From: Dehalococcoidia bacterium | Lineage (GTDB): Bacteria > Chloroflexota > Dehalococcoidia > Tepidiformales > Tepidiformaceae | DNA length: 7,129 nt | Direction of reading: 5' to 3' | NCBI GenBank assembly: GCA_007126855.1 | Contig: SLAK01000357.1 | Location: forward strand, 1-7,129 | Part shown: piece by piece, positions 1-5,780 of the stretch | How the letters are laid out: the number at the start of each line of letters is the position of its first letter | Numbering within the stretch: the stretch's first letter is position 1 | Position numbers and translations under genes: made by a program | The notes under the pieces: generated by a model | What the model was told of the DNA's origin: nothing | Database searches by the model: none | Seen by the model: only the letters and a program-made list of their open reading frames with translations

Positions 1-805
1 CCAGGGTGCTGATCTCTTCGTACACCTCAGCGAGCGCGGTGAGCGATTCGGCGCGGTAGTAGATGCCGCCGGTGGCTTCGGCCATCTCCGCCAGCAAGTC
101 ATCGTCGACCTGGCCACCGCCGGCGCCGGGCCCGGCGACGCCAACCGTGTAGAGACGAATGTCGAGCGCGCGGGCGAGTTCCGTGGCATCGAGAGGATGG
201 ATGGTGTCGTGGGCATTGTGGATGCCGTCGGTGAGGAGGATGACTACACGGCTTGCAGCCGGGGAATCGGCGAGCATGTTGACGGCCGCGGCGAGGCCGA
301 GGCCGATCGCGGTGCCATCCCGCATCAGCCCGGTTTCGAGGCCGGCGACGATTTCATCGAGTGCGTCGTGGTCCAGGGTGGGCGGCGTGATGGGGATAGC
401 GTCGCGCTGGAAGACGGCGATGCCAATGCGGTCGTCCGGGCGGGTGGCGATGAAGTCACGGACGACCATTTTTGTGCCTTCGAGGCGATTCATGCCTTCG
501 TCGAAGCTGGCGAAGACCATGCTGCCAGAGAGGTCGATAGAAAGCGCGATATCGATGCCTTCAGCGGGGATGATGGTGGTGGCCTGCCCTTCGCGCGGCC
601 GCGCGATCGCAAACACGAGCAAGACGATAGCGACGACGCGAAACACCGGGAGCACCCAGCCCCACCGAACGCGCCAGGTGGACGGAAGCGGCGAAGCGCC
701 CGGGAGCCCGGGGATGACCAGGCCGCGAGCCCGCACTCGCGCGAAAAGCAGCAAGGGCAGCAGCGCAAGCAGGAGGAGCAGAGCGAGAGGGTGGGCGAGT
801 TCCAT
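1..805 (-). CDS. BatA-like VWA-domain membrane protein (3' end cut by window edge)
   Basis: Reading from ATG at 805-803, 268 residues are open to the left edge with no stop, so the C-terminus is missing. Two hydrophobic segments (about residues 6-22 and 50-68) precede a von Willebrand factor A domain from about residue 84. The metal-ion-dependent adhesion site is intact: DLSGS at 91-95, Thr165 in 'RDGTAI', and Asp193 in 'LLTDG'. This order (two N-terminal membrane spans, then VWA, normally one more span at the end) is that of BatA-type aerotolerance/Bat proteins of about 320-340 residues, so some 60 residues including the last span probably lie outside. The VWA domain would sit on the outer face of the membrane. 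The start overlaps the BatD-like stop by one base (TGATG), with GGGAGGG eight bases upstream, implying translational coupling. Family assignment is strong; the substrate or partner is not known. Confidence 0.9.
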   Translation of the reverse strand, partial: MELAHPLALLLLLALLPLLLFARVRARGLVIPGLPGASPLPSTWRVRWGWVLPVFRVVAIVLLVFAIARPREGQATTIIPAEGIDIALSIDLSGSMVFASFDEGMNRLEGTKMVVRDFIATRPDDRIGIAVFQRDAIPITPPTLDHDALDEIVAGLETGLMRDGTAIGLGLAAAVNMLADSPAASRVVILLTDGIHNAHDTIHPLDATELARALDIRLYTVGVAGPGAGGGQVDDDLLAEMAEATGGIYYRAESLTALAEVYEEISTL

Positions 806-1698
806 CAGCTCAACCCTCCCAGGATTTCTTCGGCCATGGTGATGTCGGCGCGGCGCCGGTCGGGGGCGGGGCGGTAGCCGGCGTAGATAACGGCGTCGCA
901 GTTTTGGAGCAGGCCGGAGACCAGGCGCGCCTGCCAGCGATCGATGCCGTTGTCCTCCATGCGGCGGGCAAGTTCGGCGGTTGTGAGAGCGCGTGCCGGG
1001 ATGCCGTAGTGGTCGGCTATGGCGGCCCGGATGCTGGCGGCCATGCTGCGGTAGGCGGGCACCGGGTCGCGCAGGATGTCGTCGTCGCCGGGGAGCGGAG
1101 GCAGCGCGAGCGGCGGTGGCTCGGCGGTTCCGGCACGCCTTCGCCGGCGACGCAGGAAGCGGCGGGTGAGGTAGGCAAAACCAATCGCGAGGAACAGGAC
1201 GCCCAGCGCGACGCCGGAGACGATGGCGGGGACCAGGAAGGCCGATTGGCCACCGGAGATGGACTGTGGGGCCGGGCCGCCGATGAGTTCGAGGGGCGCG
1301 TCGGCTGGAAGGCTGGAGGGGACCGACAGAGCAAATCCCGGCAGCTCACGGCGGGTGACACTGCCATCGACCGTGACCATGATCGCCGGGGCAACCTCGA
1401 ACTCGCCCGGGAAGAACGCGGCAGCAGCCAGCTCGATACGGTGACGGTCCTGCGCACCTTCGCTGACGACTTCCGACGCCTGTATCGCGATGACCTCGAC
1501 GCCGTTCCAGGAGGGCGCCAGCGGGTCGATATCGACGGTGGCTCCCGGCTCAGTGATGACTTCGAGCGTGATGGTAAAGCGGGTACCGAGCTGGGCCTGG
1601 GTGGTGTCGGCGCCAATCGTGTCGCCGCCCTGGGCGCTGGCGGCGCCGGCGCCCAGGAGCAGTACGACGGCGAAAAGGGCAAGGATAGCGGCGCGCAT
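805..1698 (-). CDS. BatD-like protein (signal peptide, extracytoplasmic domain, one TM, cytoplasmic tail)
   Basis: The protein has 297 residues. Residues 1-22 form a signal peptide with a likely cut after 'ASA'. Residues 23-150 are a beta-rich extracytoplasmic region with 'LGTRFTITLEV', 'FFPGEFEV' and 'PAIMVTVDG', resembling the start of BatD oxygen-tolerance proteins. Residues 154-177 are a membrane span followed at 179-188 by an almost unbroken arginine run, a stop-transfer signal that puts the tail inside. The tail (about 205-297) is helical, with 'PVPAYRSMAASIRAAIADHYGI', and resembles the cytoplasmic region of BatD/DUF4381 proteins; I cannot decide between these without a profile search. 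It is shorter than many BatD proteins. It lies between a DUF58 gene and a BatA-like gene, sharing one base with each neighbour; GAGGG seven bases before the ATG is a usable ribosome site. The role in the Bat complex is inferred from context. Confidence 0.82.
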   Translation of the reverse strand: MRAAILALFAVVLLLGAGAASAQGGDTIGADTTQAQLGTRFTITLEVITEPGATVDIDPLAPSWNGVEVIAIQASEVVSEGAQDRHRIELAAAAFFPGEFEVAPAIMVTVDGSVTRRELPGFALSVPSSLPADAPLELIGGPAPQSISGGQSAFLVPAIVSGVALGVLFLAIGFAYLTRRFLRRRRRRAGTAEPPPLALPPLPGDDDILRDPVPAYRSMAASIRAAIADHYGIPARALTTAELARRMEDNGIDRWQARLVSGLLQNCDAVIYAGYRPAPDRRRADITMAEEILGGLS

Positions 1699-2633
1699 CA
1701 GGCTGCCCTCGTGGCACGACGATGGAAGAGTCGGAGCAGCGGCGCCACGAAGTCGTCGCCGACCTGGAGTTCCAGGTGGTCGATGCCGAGCTCGCCGAAG
1801 AGTCGGCGGCGATCTTCGTCCATGGCAGCTATGCGGGCAGCGTACTCTTCGCGGACGGCGGGGCTGCCGGCATCGATGTCGACGGTGTGGCCGGTTTCGG
1901 CGTCAGTGACGCTGACGAGGCCCGCATCGGGCAATGCCGTGTCCAGCGGTTCGCGGATGCAGACAGCGATGATGTCGTGGTAGCGAGTGGCGGCGCGAAG
2001 CTCCGGTTCGTAGCCAGTGGCGAGGAAGTCGGAGACCAGGAATAGCGTGGCACGGCGGCGGTGCACGCTGGTGAGGTATTCGAGCGCCCCGCCGATGCCG
2101 GTGCCGGGGGTGGTGGCGCGGGCCGAAAGCACTTCGCGGACGACGCGGAGGACGTGGGTGGCGCCGCTGGCGGGGCGGACATAGCGCTCGGGCTTGCTGG
2201 CGAAGAGCAGCATGCCTACGCGGTCGTTGTTCCGGACCGCGGCCAGCGCGAGCGTGGCGCAGAACTCGGCTGCCAGGTCCATCTTGGTCACGGGGAGGGC
2301 GCCCGCACGCTGGGAGGCACTGATATCGACGGCGAAGAGCATGGTGAGCTGGCGATCTTCGCGATAGCGGCGGATGGACGCTTCGCCGGAGCGGGCGAAG
2401 GCTTTCCAGTCGATGTCGCGCGTGTCGTCGCCCGGGTAGTAGGGGCGGAGCTCGTCGAATTCGATGCCGCGGCCGCGGAAGACAGCCAGGTATTCGCCCA
2501 GGAAGCGGTCGTCGACGAGGCGGCGAGCCTTAATTTCGATGTCACGCACGCGCCGCAATAGCTCATCGGTCGATTGTGCGGTGTCGACATCGGGAGGGGC
2601 GAACCAGTGGCGGAAGCGGTCCAGCAGGCGCAT
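1698..2633 (-). CDS. DUF58 domain-containing protein (VWA-like MIDAS protein, MoxR partner)
   Basis: The protein has 311 residues. The DUF58 signature is clear at residues 59-81: 'FDELRPYYPGDDTRDIDWKA' followed by 'FAR'. A VWA-like domain follows, with a MIDAS motif DISAS at 103-107 and a second strand 'LFLVSDFLA' at 197-205. It has no signal peptide or membrane span, so it is cytoplasmic. DUF58 proteins are almost always encoded next to MoxR ATPases and are thought to bind them or present their targets; the biochemical role is not settled. The gene begins nine bases after the MoxR stop and shares one base (TGATG) with the BatD-like start downstream. No convincing Shine-Dalgarno precedes its ATG: the nearest purine run, GAGGT, is about 16 bases away. 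Translation may therefore depend on ribosomes finishing the MoxR gene. Family identity is near certain. Confidence 0.93.
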   Translation of the reverse strand: MRLLDRFRHWFAPPDVDTAQSTDELLRRVRDIEIKARRLVDDRFLGEYLAVFRGRGIEFDELRPYYPGDDTRDIDWKAFARSGEASIRRYREDRQLTMLFAVDISASQRAGALPVTKMDLAAEFCATLALAAVRNNDRVGMLLFASKPERYVRPASGATHVLRVVREVLSARATTPGTGIGGALEYLTSVHRRRATLFLVSDFLATGYEPELRAATRYHDIIAVCIREPLDTALPDAGLVSVTDAETGHTVDIDAGSPAVREEYAARIAAMDEDRRRLFGELGIDHLELQVGDDFVAPLLRLFHRRATRAA

Positions 2634-2642
2634 GGTGTTTTG

Positions 2643-3632
2643 TCAGGGGACCTCGATGCCTTCCAGCACCCTGTCGATGAGGTCGTCAGTCGTAAGTTCC
2701 TGGGCGTCGGCTTCGTAGGTGGTGACGATGCGGTGGCGGAGTACATCGTGAGCCAGCGCCTTTACATCGTCGGGCGTGACATAGCCGCGGCCTTCAAGGA
2801 GGGCGTGGGCGCGGGAAGCGGCGGCCAGGGCGATGCTGGCGCGCGGCGAGGCGCCGAAAGCGATGAGCGATTGCAGTTCAGCGACGCGGAATGCGGCGGG
2901 GCGGCGGGTGGCATGGACAAGCTGGACGATGTAGTCCTTGAGCGCTTCGTCGATGGCGACTTCGCGGACGGCTTCGCGGGCCATCCGGATGTCATCCGCG
3001 GAAGCAACGGCGTCAGGGCGAGGCTGCGTGCCGTTGAGGCCTTGTTCAAGGATTTCGCGTTCTTCCTGGCGCGAGGGATAGCCGACGCGGGTCTTGAGGA
3101 GGAAGCGGTCGAGCTGGGCTTCGGGAAGGGGGTAGGTGCCTTCCTGTTCGATGGGATTCTGGGTGGCCATGACGAGGAAGGGGTCCATGAGCGGGAAGGT
3201 TTGGCCGCCGATGCTGACCTGGCGTTCCTGCATGGCTTCGAGGAGGGCCGACTGGACCTTGGCCGGGGCGCGGTTCACTTCGTCTGCCAGGACGATGTTG
3301 GCGAAGATGGGGCCCTGGCGGACGGTGAAGCGCCCATCGGCAGGGCTGAAGACTTCGGTGCCGACGAGGTCGGCGGGGAGCAGGTCGGGCGTGAACTGGA
3401 CGCGGACCTGCTTGAGCTGCAGGCTCGACGCGAGAGTGGAGACTGTGAGCGTCTTGGCCAGGCCGGGGACGCCCTCAACAAGGACGTGGCCATCGCAGAG
3501 GAGGCCGATGAGCAGCCGGTCGATGAGGGTATCCTGCCCGACGATAACCCGGTGGACTTCGGCGCGCACACGAGCGAGGACTTCGGCAGCTGCCGATGCC
3601 TCGGGGGAGAAGGGATACGGGCCTGCGGCCAT
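2643..3632 (-). CDS. MoxR-family AAA+ ATPase
   Basis: The protein has 329 residues, the usual MoxR length. Walker A is GVPGLAKT (54-61), the MoxR variant of GxxGxGKT in which the second conserved Gly is Ala. Walker B is 'IVLADEVNR' (113-121), sensor 1 is 'MATQNPIEQEGTYPLPEAQ' (155-173), and the candidate arginine finger is Arg176 in 'LDRF'. MoxR ATPases act as chaperones that mature metal- or cofactor-containing or envelope complexes together with VWA proteins. Here it heads the minus-strand operon and is followed by DUF58, BatD-like and BatA-like genes, so it most likely powers that Bat module; the client is unknown. The start ATG follows GGAGGT by only three bases, a short but plausible spacing, and no other start nearby fits the family better. 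A TACAAT promoter element lies about 36 bases upstream. Confidence 0.96.
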   Translation of the reverse strand: MAAGPYPFSPEASAAAEVLARVRAEVHRVIVGQDTLIDRLLIGLLCDGHVLVEGVPGLAKTLTVSTLASSLQLKQVRVQFTPDLLPADLVGTEVFSPADGRFTVRQGPIFANIVLADEVNRAPAKVQSALLEAMQERQVSIGGQTFPLMDPFLVMATQNPIEQEGTYPLPEAQLDRFLLKTRVGYPSRQEEREILEQGLNGTQPRPDAVASADDIRMAREAVREVAIDEALKDYIVQLVHATRRPAAFRVAELQSLIAFGASPRASIALAAASRAHALLEGRGYVTPDDVKALAHDVLRHRIVTTYEADAQELTTDDLIDRVLEGIEVP

Positions 3633-3667
3633 TGGACCTCCGTCGTGTCAGGGCGAGAGCAGTCTTC

Positions 3668-3698
3668 ATTGTAACCAAGCGCACCGACGGGCGGTTAA
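3668..3698 (-). promoter_or_regulatory. Candidate promoter of the MoxR-Bat operon
   Basis: On the minus strand TACAAT (3673-3668) matches the sigma-70 -10 consensus at five of six bases. TTAACC (3698-3693) matches the -35 box at four of six. The 19-base spacer is longer than the ideal 17, so the -35 is the weaker part. A start about seven bases past the -10 would leave a leader of some 30 bases carrying GGAGGT before the MoxR ATG. It is inferred from consensus only. Confidence 0.45.
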
Positions 3699-3708
3699 GC
3701 TCGATGAC

Positions 3709-3737
3709 TCGACGAAACCGGCAGCGAGGCTTAGTGT
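3709..3737 (+). promoter_or_regulatory. Weak candidate promoter of the thioesterase gene
   Basis: TCGACG (3709-3714, four of six against TTGACA) and TAGTGT (3732-3737, TAnnnT type, three of six against TATAAT) are separated by exactly 17 bases, ending 20 bases before the thioesterase ATG. It is divergent from, and lies only ten bases beyond, the candidate MoxR promoter. The match is weak and chance is possible. Confidence 0.28.
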
Positions 3738-3746
3738 TCGTCACCC

Positions 3747-3752
3747 AGGAGG
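3747..3752 (+). promoter_or_regulatory. Ribosome binding site AGGAGG fixing the thioesterase start
   Basis: A full AGGAGG core sits five bases before the ATG at 3758. The reading frame is open upstream to 3596, but this site and the family's N-terminus (which begins only a few residues before the hotdog fold) show that 3758 is the real start. The 54 upstream codons are intergenic. Confidence 0.85.
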
Positions 3753-3757
3753 CAGGT

Positions 3758-4156
3758 ATGACACTGGAAGACATGGACGTGGGCGCCAGCACAAAAGGCG
3801 CTGTGACGGTAAAGCCGGAGCACTTCGCGAGCGGGATTGTCGCGGGGACACCGGATGTGTTCAGCACACCGGCGCTGGGGGCGCTTGTGGAGAAGACGGC
3901 AGCAGAGTGGGTAGAAAACTACCTGGACGATTCCGAGATGACGGTCGGCACCCAGCTCGTCATCAACCACACAGGCGCGACGCCGGAGCGGATGACCGTG
4001 CGGGTGACCCTGACGCTTGCGGGGCGCGACGGGCGGCGGCTCGACTTTGAGTGGCGGGCTGAGGACGACAGCGAGGAAGTGGGGCACGGGACGCACCAGC
4101 GCTTCGTCCTGGACCGGGCGCGGTTCCTGGAGCGGCTGGCCACGAAGAAGACCTGA
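3758..4156 (+). CDS. FlK-like acyl-CoA thioesterase (hotdog fold)
   Basis: The protein has 132 residues, the size of a single hotdog domain. It resembles the fluoroacetyl-CoA thioesterase FlK of Streptomyces cattleya. The catalytic set Thr42/Glu50/His76 of FlK corresponds to Thr37 (in 'FSTPALG'), Glu45 (in 'LVEKTA') and His71 (in 'VINHTGATP'), with identical spacings of 8 and 26 residues. The C-terminal 'EVGHGTHQRFVLDRARF' also matches the family. The reaction is hydrolysis of a short acyl-CoA thioester in the cytoplasm. With an ungapped offset of five, the FlK lid residues Phe33 and Phe36 would be Val28 and Thr31, so fluoroacetyl-CoA specificity is not supported; a housekeeping or unknown acyl-CoA is likelier. 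It stands alone, divergent from the MoxR operon and convergent with comF, so context does not name a pathway. The AGGAGG at 3747 sets the start. Confidence 0.88.
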   Translation: MTLEDMDVGASTKGAVTVKPEHFASGIVAGTPDVFSTPALGALVEKTAAEWVENYLDDSEMTVGTQLVINHTGATPERMTVRVTLTLAGRDGRRLDFEWRAEDDSEEVGHGTHQRFVLDRARFLERLATKKT

Positions 4157-4162
4157 AGGAAG

Positions 4163-4195
4163 CCTCACCCCGGCCGGGGCCTTGCAAGGGCGAGG
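4163..4195. repeat. Nested palindrome between convergent 3' ends (possible bidirectional terminator or intergenic repeat)
   Basis: The short gap between the thioesterase and comF stops holds three nested symmetries. The outer arms CCTCACCC (4163-4170) and GGGCGAGG (4188-4195) pair at seven of eight positions. A perfect 12-bp palindrome CCCCGGCCGGGG spans 4168-4179, and a perfect 10-bp palindrome CCTTGCAAGG spans 4180-4189. It could stop transcription from both sides, but there is no T-run on either strand, so it is not a standard intrinsic terminator. The 'CCTCACCCCGGCC' opening looks like a degenerate copy of a dispersed intergenic repeat; that is inference. Confidence 0.45.
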
Positions 4196-4219
4196 GTGCC
4201 AGCGGAGCAGCATCGTAGC

Positions 4220-4975
4220 TCAGATGTGAAGGGCATCGTCCGGTGAGGTTGGGCCGTAGTTGGCGCGGGCGAAGGCAACTGCGGTGACGCTGGCGGCGCC
4301 CTGATCGCGCAAGACGCGGGCGCATTCGTTCGCCGTGGCGCCGGTGGTGACGACGTCGTCCAGGATGGCGACGCGGAGCCCTTCGAGCGCATCGCCATGG
4401 TAAGCGAAGGCGCCGGCAACGTTGGCCGCGCGGCCCACGCTGGTGAGCGCATACTGGGCCCTGGTGCGGCGGACGCGGAGCAGCTGTCCCGGCGGCTGTG
4501 GAAGGCCGAGTTCGCGATGCAGGAGTTCAGCCTGGTTGAAGCCACGGTAGCGCTGCCGGGATGGGTGGAGGGGGACTGGAACGACGGCGTCGAAGGCCTC
4601 ATCGTCGAACAGGGGCTGGAGGTGGCGCGCCATCACCGGAACGACGGGAAGCGTATAGCGGTACTTGAGGCTGAGGACGAGGCGGCGTGCCGGGCCCTCG
4701 TAATCGGCGACGGCGCGGACGCCATCGAGCGCCTGGAGCTCAAAGCAGCGGGGGCAGTTGTCCTTGCCGTCCCAGTGGCCGCGGCAGAAGGCGCAGCGGG
4801 GGATCGGGGGAGCATCGAGCATGCGGGCTTCGCACGAATCGCAGAACGATGCGCCGAAGGCGCCACAGTTCACGCAGCGTTCGGGATAGAGCAGGTCCAC
4901 GGCAACGCCGAAGGCCGCGCGAGCCGTGCGGTGAGTGAAGTGGAGGGTGGCCGATGTGAGCTGTGATGCTGTCAT
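4220..4975 (-). CDS. comF: ComF family protein (zinc-finger phosphoribosyltransferase-like)
   Basis: From ATG at 4975-4973 the protein has 251 residues, normal for ComF. The N-terminal part carries four CxxC pairs: C34/C37, C45/C48, C61/C64 and C74/C77, a zinc-binding region. The C-terminal part is a type I phosphoribosyltransferase fold with 'DAVVPVPLH' (129-137), the family motif 'RTRAQ' (170-174), 'NVAGAF' (185-190) and the PRPP loop 'VAILDDVVTTGAT' (202-214). ComF proteins are needed for uptake of transforming DNA in several bacteria, but many genomes have a homologue with no tested function, so competence is not implied. An in-frame TTG at 4993 would add six residues; it has no ribosome site and ATG is preferred. 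No clear Shine-Dalgarno precedes the ATG either. It is divergent from moaD across only 35 bases. Confidence 0.92.
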   Translation of the reverse strand: MTASQLTSATLHFTHRTARAAFGVAVDLLYPERCVNCGAFGASFCDSCEARMLDAPPIPRCAFCRGHWDGKDNCPRCFELQALDGVRAVADYEGPARRLVLSLKYRYTLPVVPVMARHLQPLFDDEAFDAVVPVPLHPSRQRYRGFNQAELLHRELGLPQPPGQLLRVRRTRAQYALTSVGRAANVAGAFAYHGDALEGLRVAILDDVVTTGATANECARVLRDQGAASVTAVAFARANYGPTSPDDALHI

Positions 4976-4998
4976 ATCCGCAGAACGAGACAATCTTC

Positions 4999-5004
4999 TA
5001 CACT
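4999..5004 (+). promoter_or_regulatory. Candidate -10 box for a leaderless moaD transcript
   Basis: TACACT matches TATAAT at four of six and ends six bases before the moaD ATG, so transcription would start at or next to the start codon. The only purine run before moaD, GGAG at 5006-5009, is one base from the ATG, too close to serve as a ribosome site. No good -35 is visible. A leaderless message is an inference from these two facts. Confidence 0.33.
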
Positions 5005-5010
5005 CGGAGC

Positions 5011-5334
5011 ATGAAAGTCACGGTGCTGTTGTTCGCGTCGGTGGCTGAAGCGGTCGGGAAGCGGCGGCTGGAAGTGGAGGCCGAGGCGGGAGCGCGGGTG
5101 GTGGATGTGCGCGACCGGCTGCTTGAAGAGTACCCGGTGCTGGAGCGCTATGCTCCGAACCTGATGTATGCGCTGGACGAAGATTATGCGGAATTGGAGA
5201 CGCCTGTCCGCGACGGCGCGACGCTGGCGCTGATCCCGCCGGTATCTGGCGGTGCGGCGGACAAGGTGACAGCCGGGCATTCCCCGCGGCCACGGGGGGC
5301 CGCGGCTACGACTGATTTCGCGGGAGGGACCTGA
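5011..5334 (+). CDS. moaD: MoaD, molybdopterin synthase small (sulfur carrier) subunit, with C-terminal extension
   Basis: The protein has 107 residues. Residues 1-81 are a complete ubiquitin-like MoaD: 'MKVTVLLFASVAEAVG' at the start, 'ALDEDYAELETPVRDGATLAL' in the second half, and the hallmark 'IPPVSGG' ending at Gly80-Gly81, exactly where MoaD proteins normally stop. Its terminal glycine is adenylated by MoeB and turned into a thiocarboxylate that gives sulfur to the precursor bound in MoaE. Here translation continues for 26 more residues, ending 'DFAGGT', which would block that chemistry unless cut off. DNA of the tail contains a strong hairpin (5284-5305). No frame change gives a stop right after the Gly-Gly, so a simple one-base sequencing error does not explain it. 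The frame is open upstream to 4963, but the family N-terminus fixes the start at 5011. It overlaps moaE by one base (TGATG). Confidence 0.92.
   Translation: MKVTVLLFASVAEAVGKRRLEVEAEAGARVVDVRDRLLEEYPVLERYAPNLMYALDEDYAELETPVRDGATLALIPPVSGGAADKVTAGHSPRPRGAAATTDFAGGT
5284..5309 (-). repeat. REP-like palindrome with GTAG head inside the moaD 3' extension
   Basis: CCGCGGCC (5284-5291), a six-base loop ACGGGG, and GGCCGCGG (5298-5305) form a perfect eight-pair GC hairpin. CTAC follows at 5306-5309, so on the minus strand the order is GTAG, then the hairpin. A GTAG-type tetranucleotide at the 5' foot of a hairpin is the layout of REP elements moved by RAYT (TnpA-REP) transposases. No RAYT gene or second copy is in the window, so the assignment rests on structure alone. 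It could instead be an RNA hairpin that tunes moaE expression. Confidence 0.5.
5322..5327 (+). promoter_or_regulatory. Ribosome binding site of moaE inside moaD
   Basis: GGGAGG lies six bases before the moaE ATG, within the last codons of moaD. It codes part of the 'AGGT' at the MoaD C-terminus. This gives moaE its own strong initiation site, in contrast to moaD, which has none. Confidence 0.7.
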
Positions 5335-5780
5335 TGTTCCGAGTGACTGATGCGCCGCTGGACACGGATGAGGCCATGAAGGCTGTTGCGGACCCGGCGG
5401 CGGGGGCCATCGACATTTTCCTGGGCGTGGTGCGCAACGAGAACAAAGGGCGCGCGGTGCAGTACCTGGAGTACGAGGCCTACCCGGAGATGGCCGAGAA
5501 GGTGATGCGCGAGATCGCCGACGAGGCGCGGGAACGATTCGGGCTGTTGCATTGCGCGGTGATGCACCGGACGGGGCGGCTGGAAATCGGCGAGACGAGC
5601 CTGGTGGTGGCGATCAGCAGCGGGCACCGAGCGGAGTCCTTCGAAGGCGGCCGGTGGCTGGTCGACGAGATCAAGAAGCGGGTGCCGGTCTGGAAGAAGG
5701 AAGTCTGGACCGATGGCGAGGAATGGATCGAGGGTCCGGAGTCGCTTGGCATGCATGCGCCCCCGGGCAAGGTGAGATGA
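5334..5780 (+). CDS. moaE: MoaE, molybdopterin synthase catalytic (large) subunit
   Basis: The protein has 148 residues, typical for MoaE. Family motifs are in order: 'GAIDIFLGVVRNENKG' (24-39), 'LEYEAYPEMAEKVM' (45-58), 'HRTGRLEIGETSLVV' (78-92), 'SSGHRAESFEG' (95-105) and 'IKKRVPVWKKE' (113-123). Lys114 and Lys121 correspond to the catalytic Lys119 and Lys126 of E. coli MoaE, with the same seven-residue spacing. MoaE dimerises and takes two MoaD tails in its active sites, turning cyclic pyranopterin monophosphate into molybdopterin in the cytoplasm. It shares one base with moaD and four (ATGA) with the NUDIX gene, so all three are likely one message. Other molybdenum-cofactor genes (moaA, moaC, mog, moeA) are not in the window. 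Confidence 0.96.
   Translation: MFRVTDAPLDTDEAMKAVADPAAGAIDIFLGVVRNENKGRAVQYLEYEAYPEMAEKVMREIADEARERFGLLHCAVMHRTGRLEIGETSLVVAISSGHRAESFEGGRWLVDEIKKRVPVWKKEVWTDGEEWIEGPESLGMHAPPGKVR

Noticed and set aside
197..877. Plus-strand frames of about 226 codons opposite the BatA-like gene
   Set aside because: The minus strand carries an intact MIDAS VWA domain through this stretch; the plus frames have no recognisable domain.
904..1983. Long plus-strand open frame of 359 codons opposite the BatD-like and DUF58 genes
   Set aside because: It is antisense to two well-supported genes, has no family motif, and GC-rich DNA commonly leaves such frames open.
2574..3674. Plus-strand open frame of 366 codons opposite the MoxR gene
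   Set aside because: The minus strand encodes a full MoxR ATPase with all motifs; the opposite frame is a shadow with a biased Gly/Asp/Ala composition.
3699..3714. TCGA-TGAC-TCGA spacing as an operator between the divergent promoters
   Set aside because: TCGA is short and self-complementary, so two copies in GC-rich DNA are expected by chance; there is no longer symmetry around them.
3596..3757. Upstream extension of the thioesterase frame by 54 codons
   Set aside because: It overlaps the MoxR start and promoter region, is Arg-rich with no family match, and a perfect AGGAGG sits before the ATG at 3758.
4976..4993. TTG start adding six residues to ComF
   Set aside because: It has no ribosome site, and the added residues are not needed by the family; ATG at 4975 is simpler.
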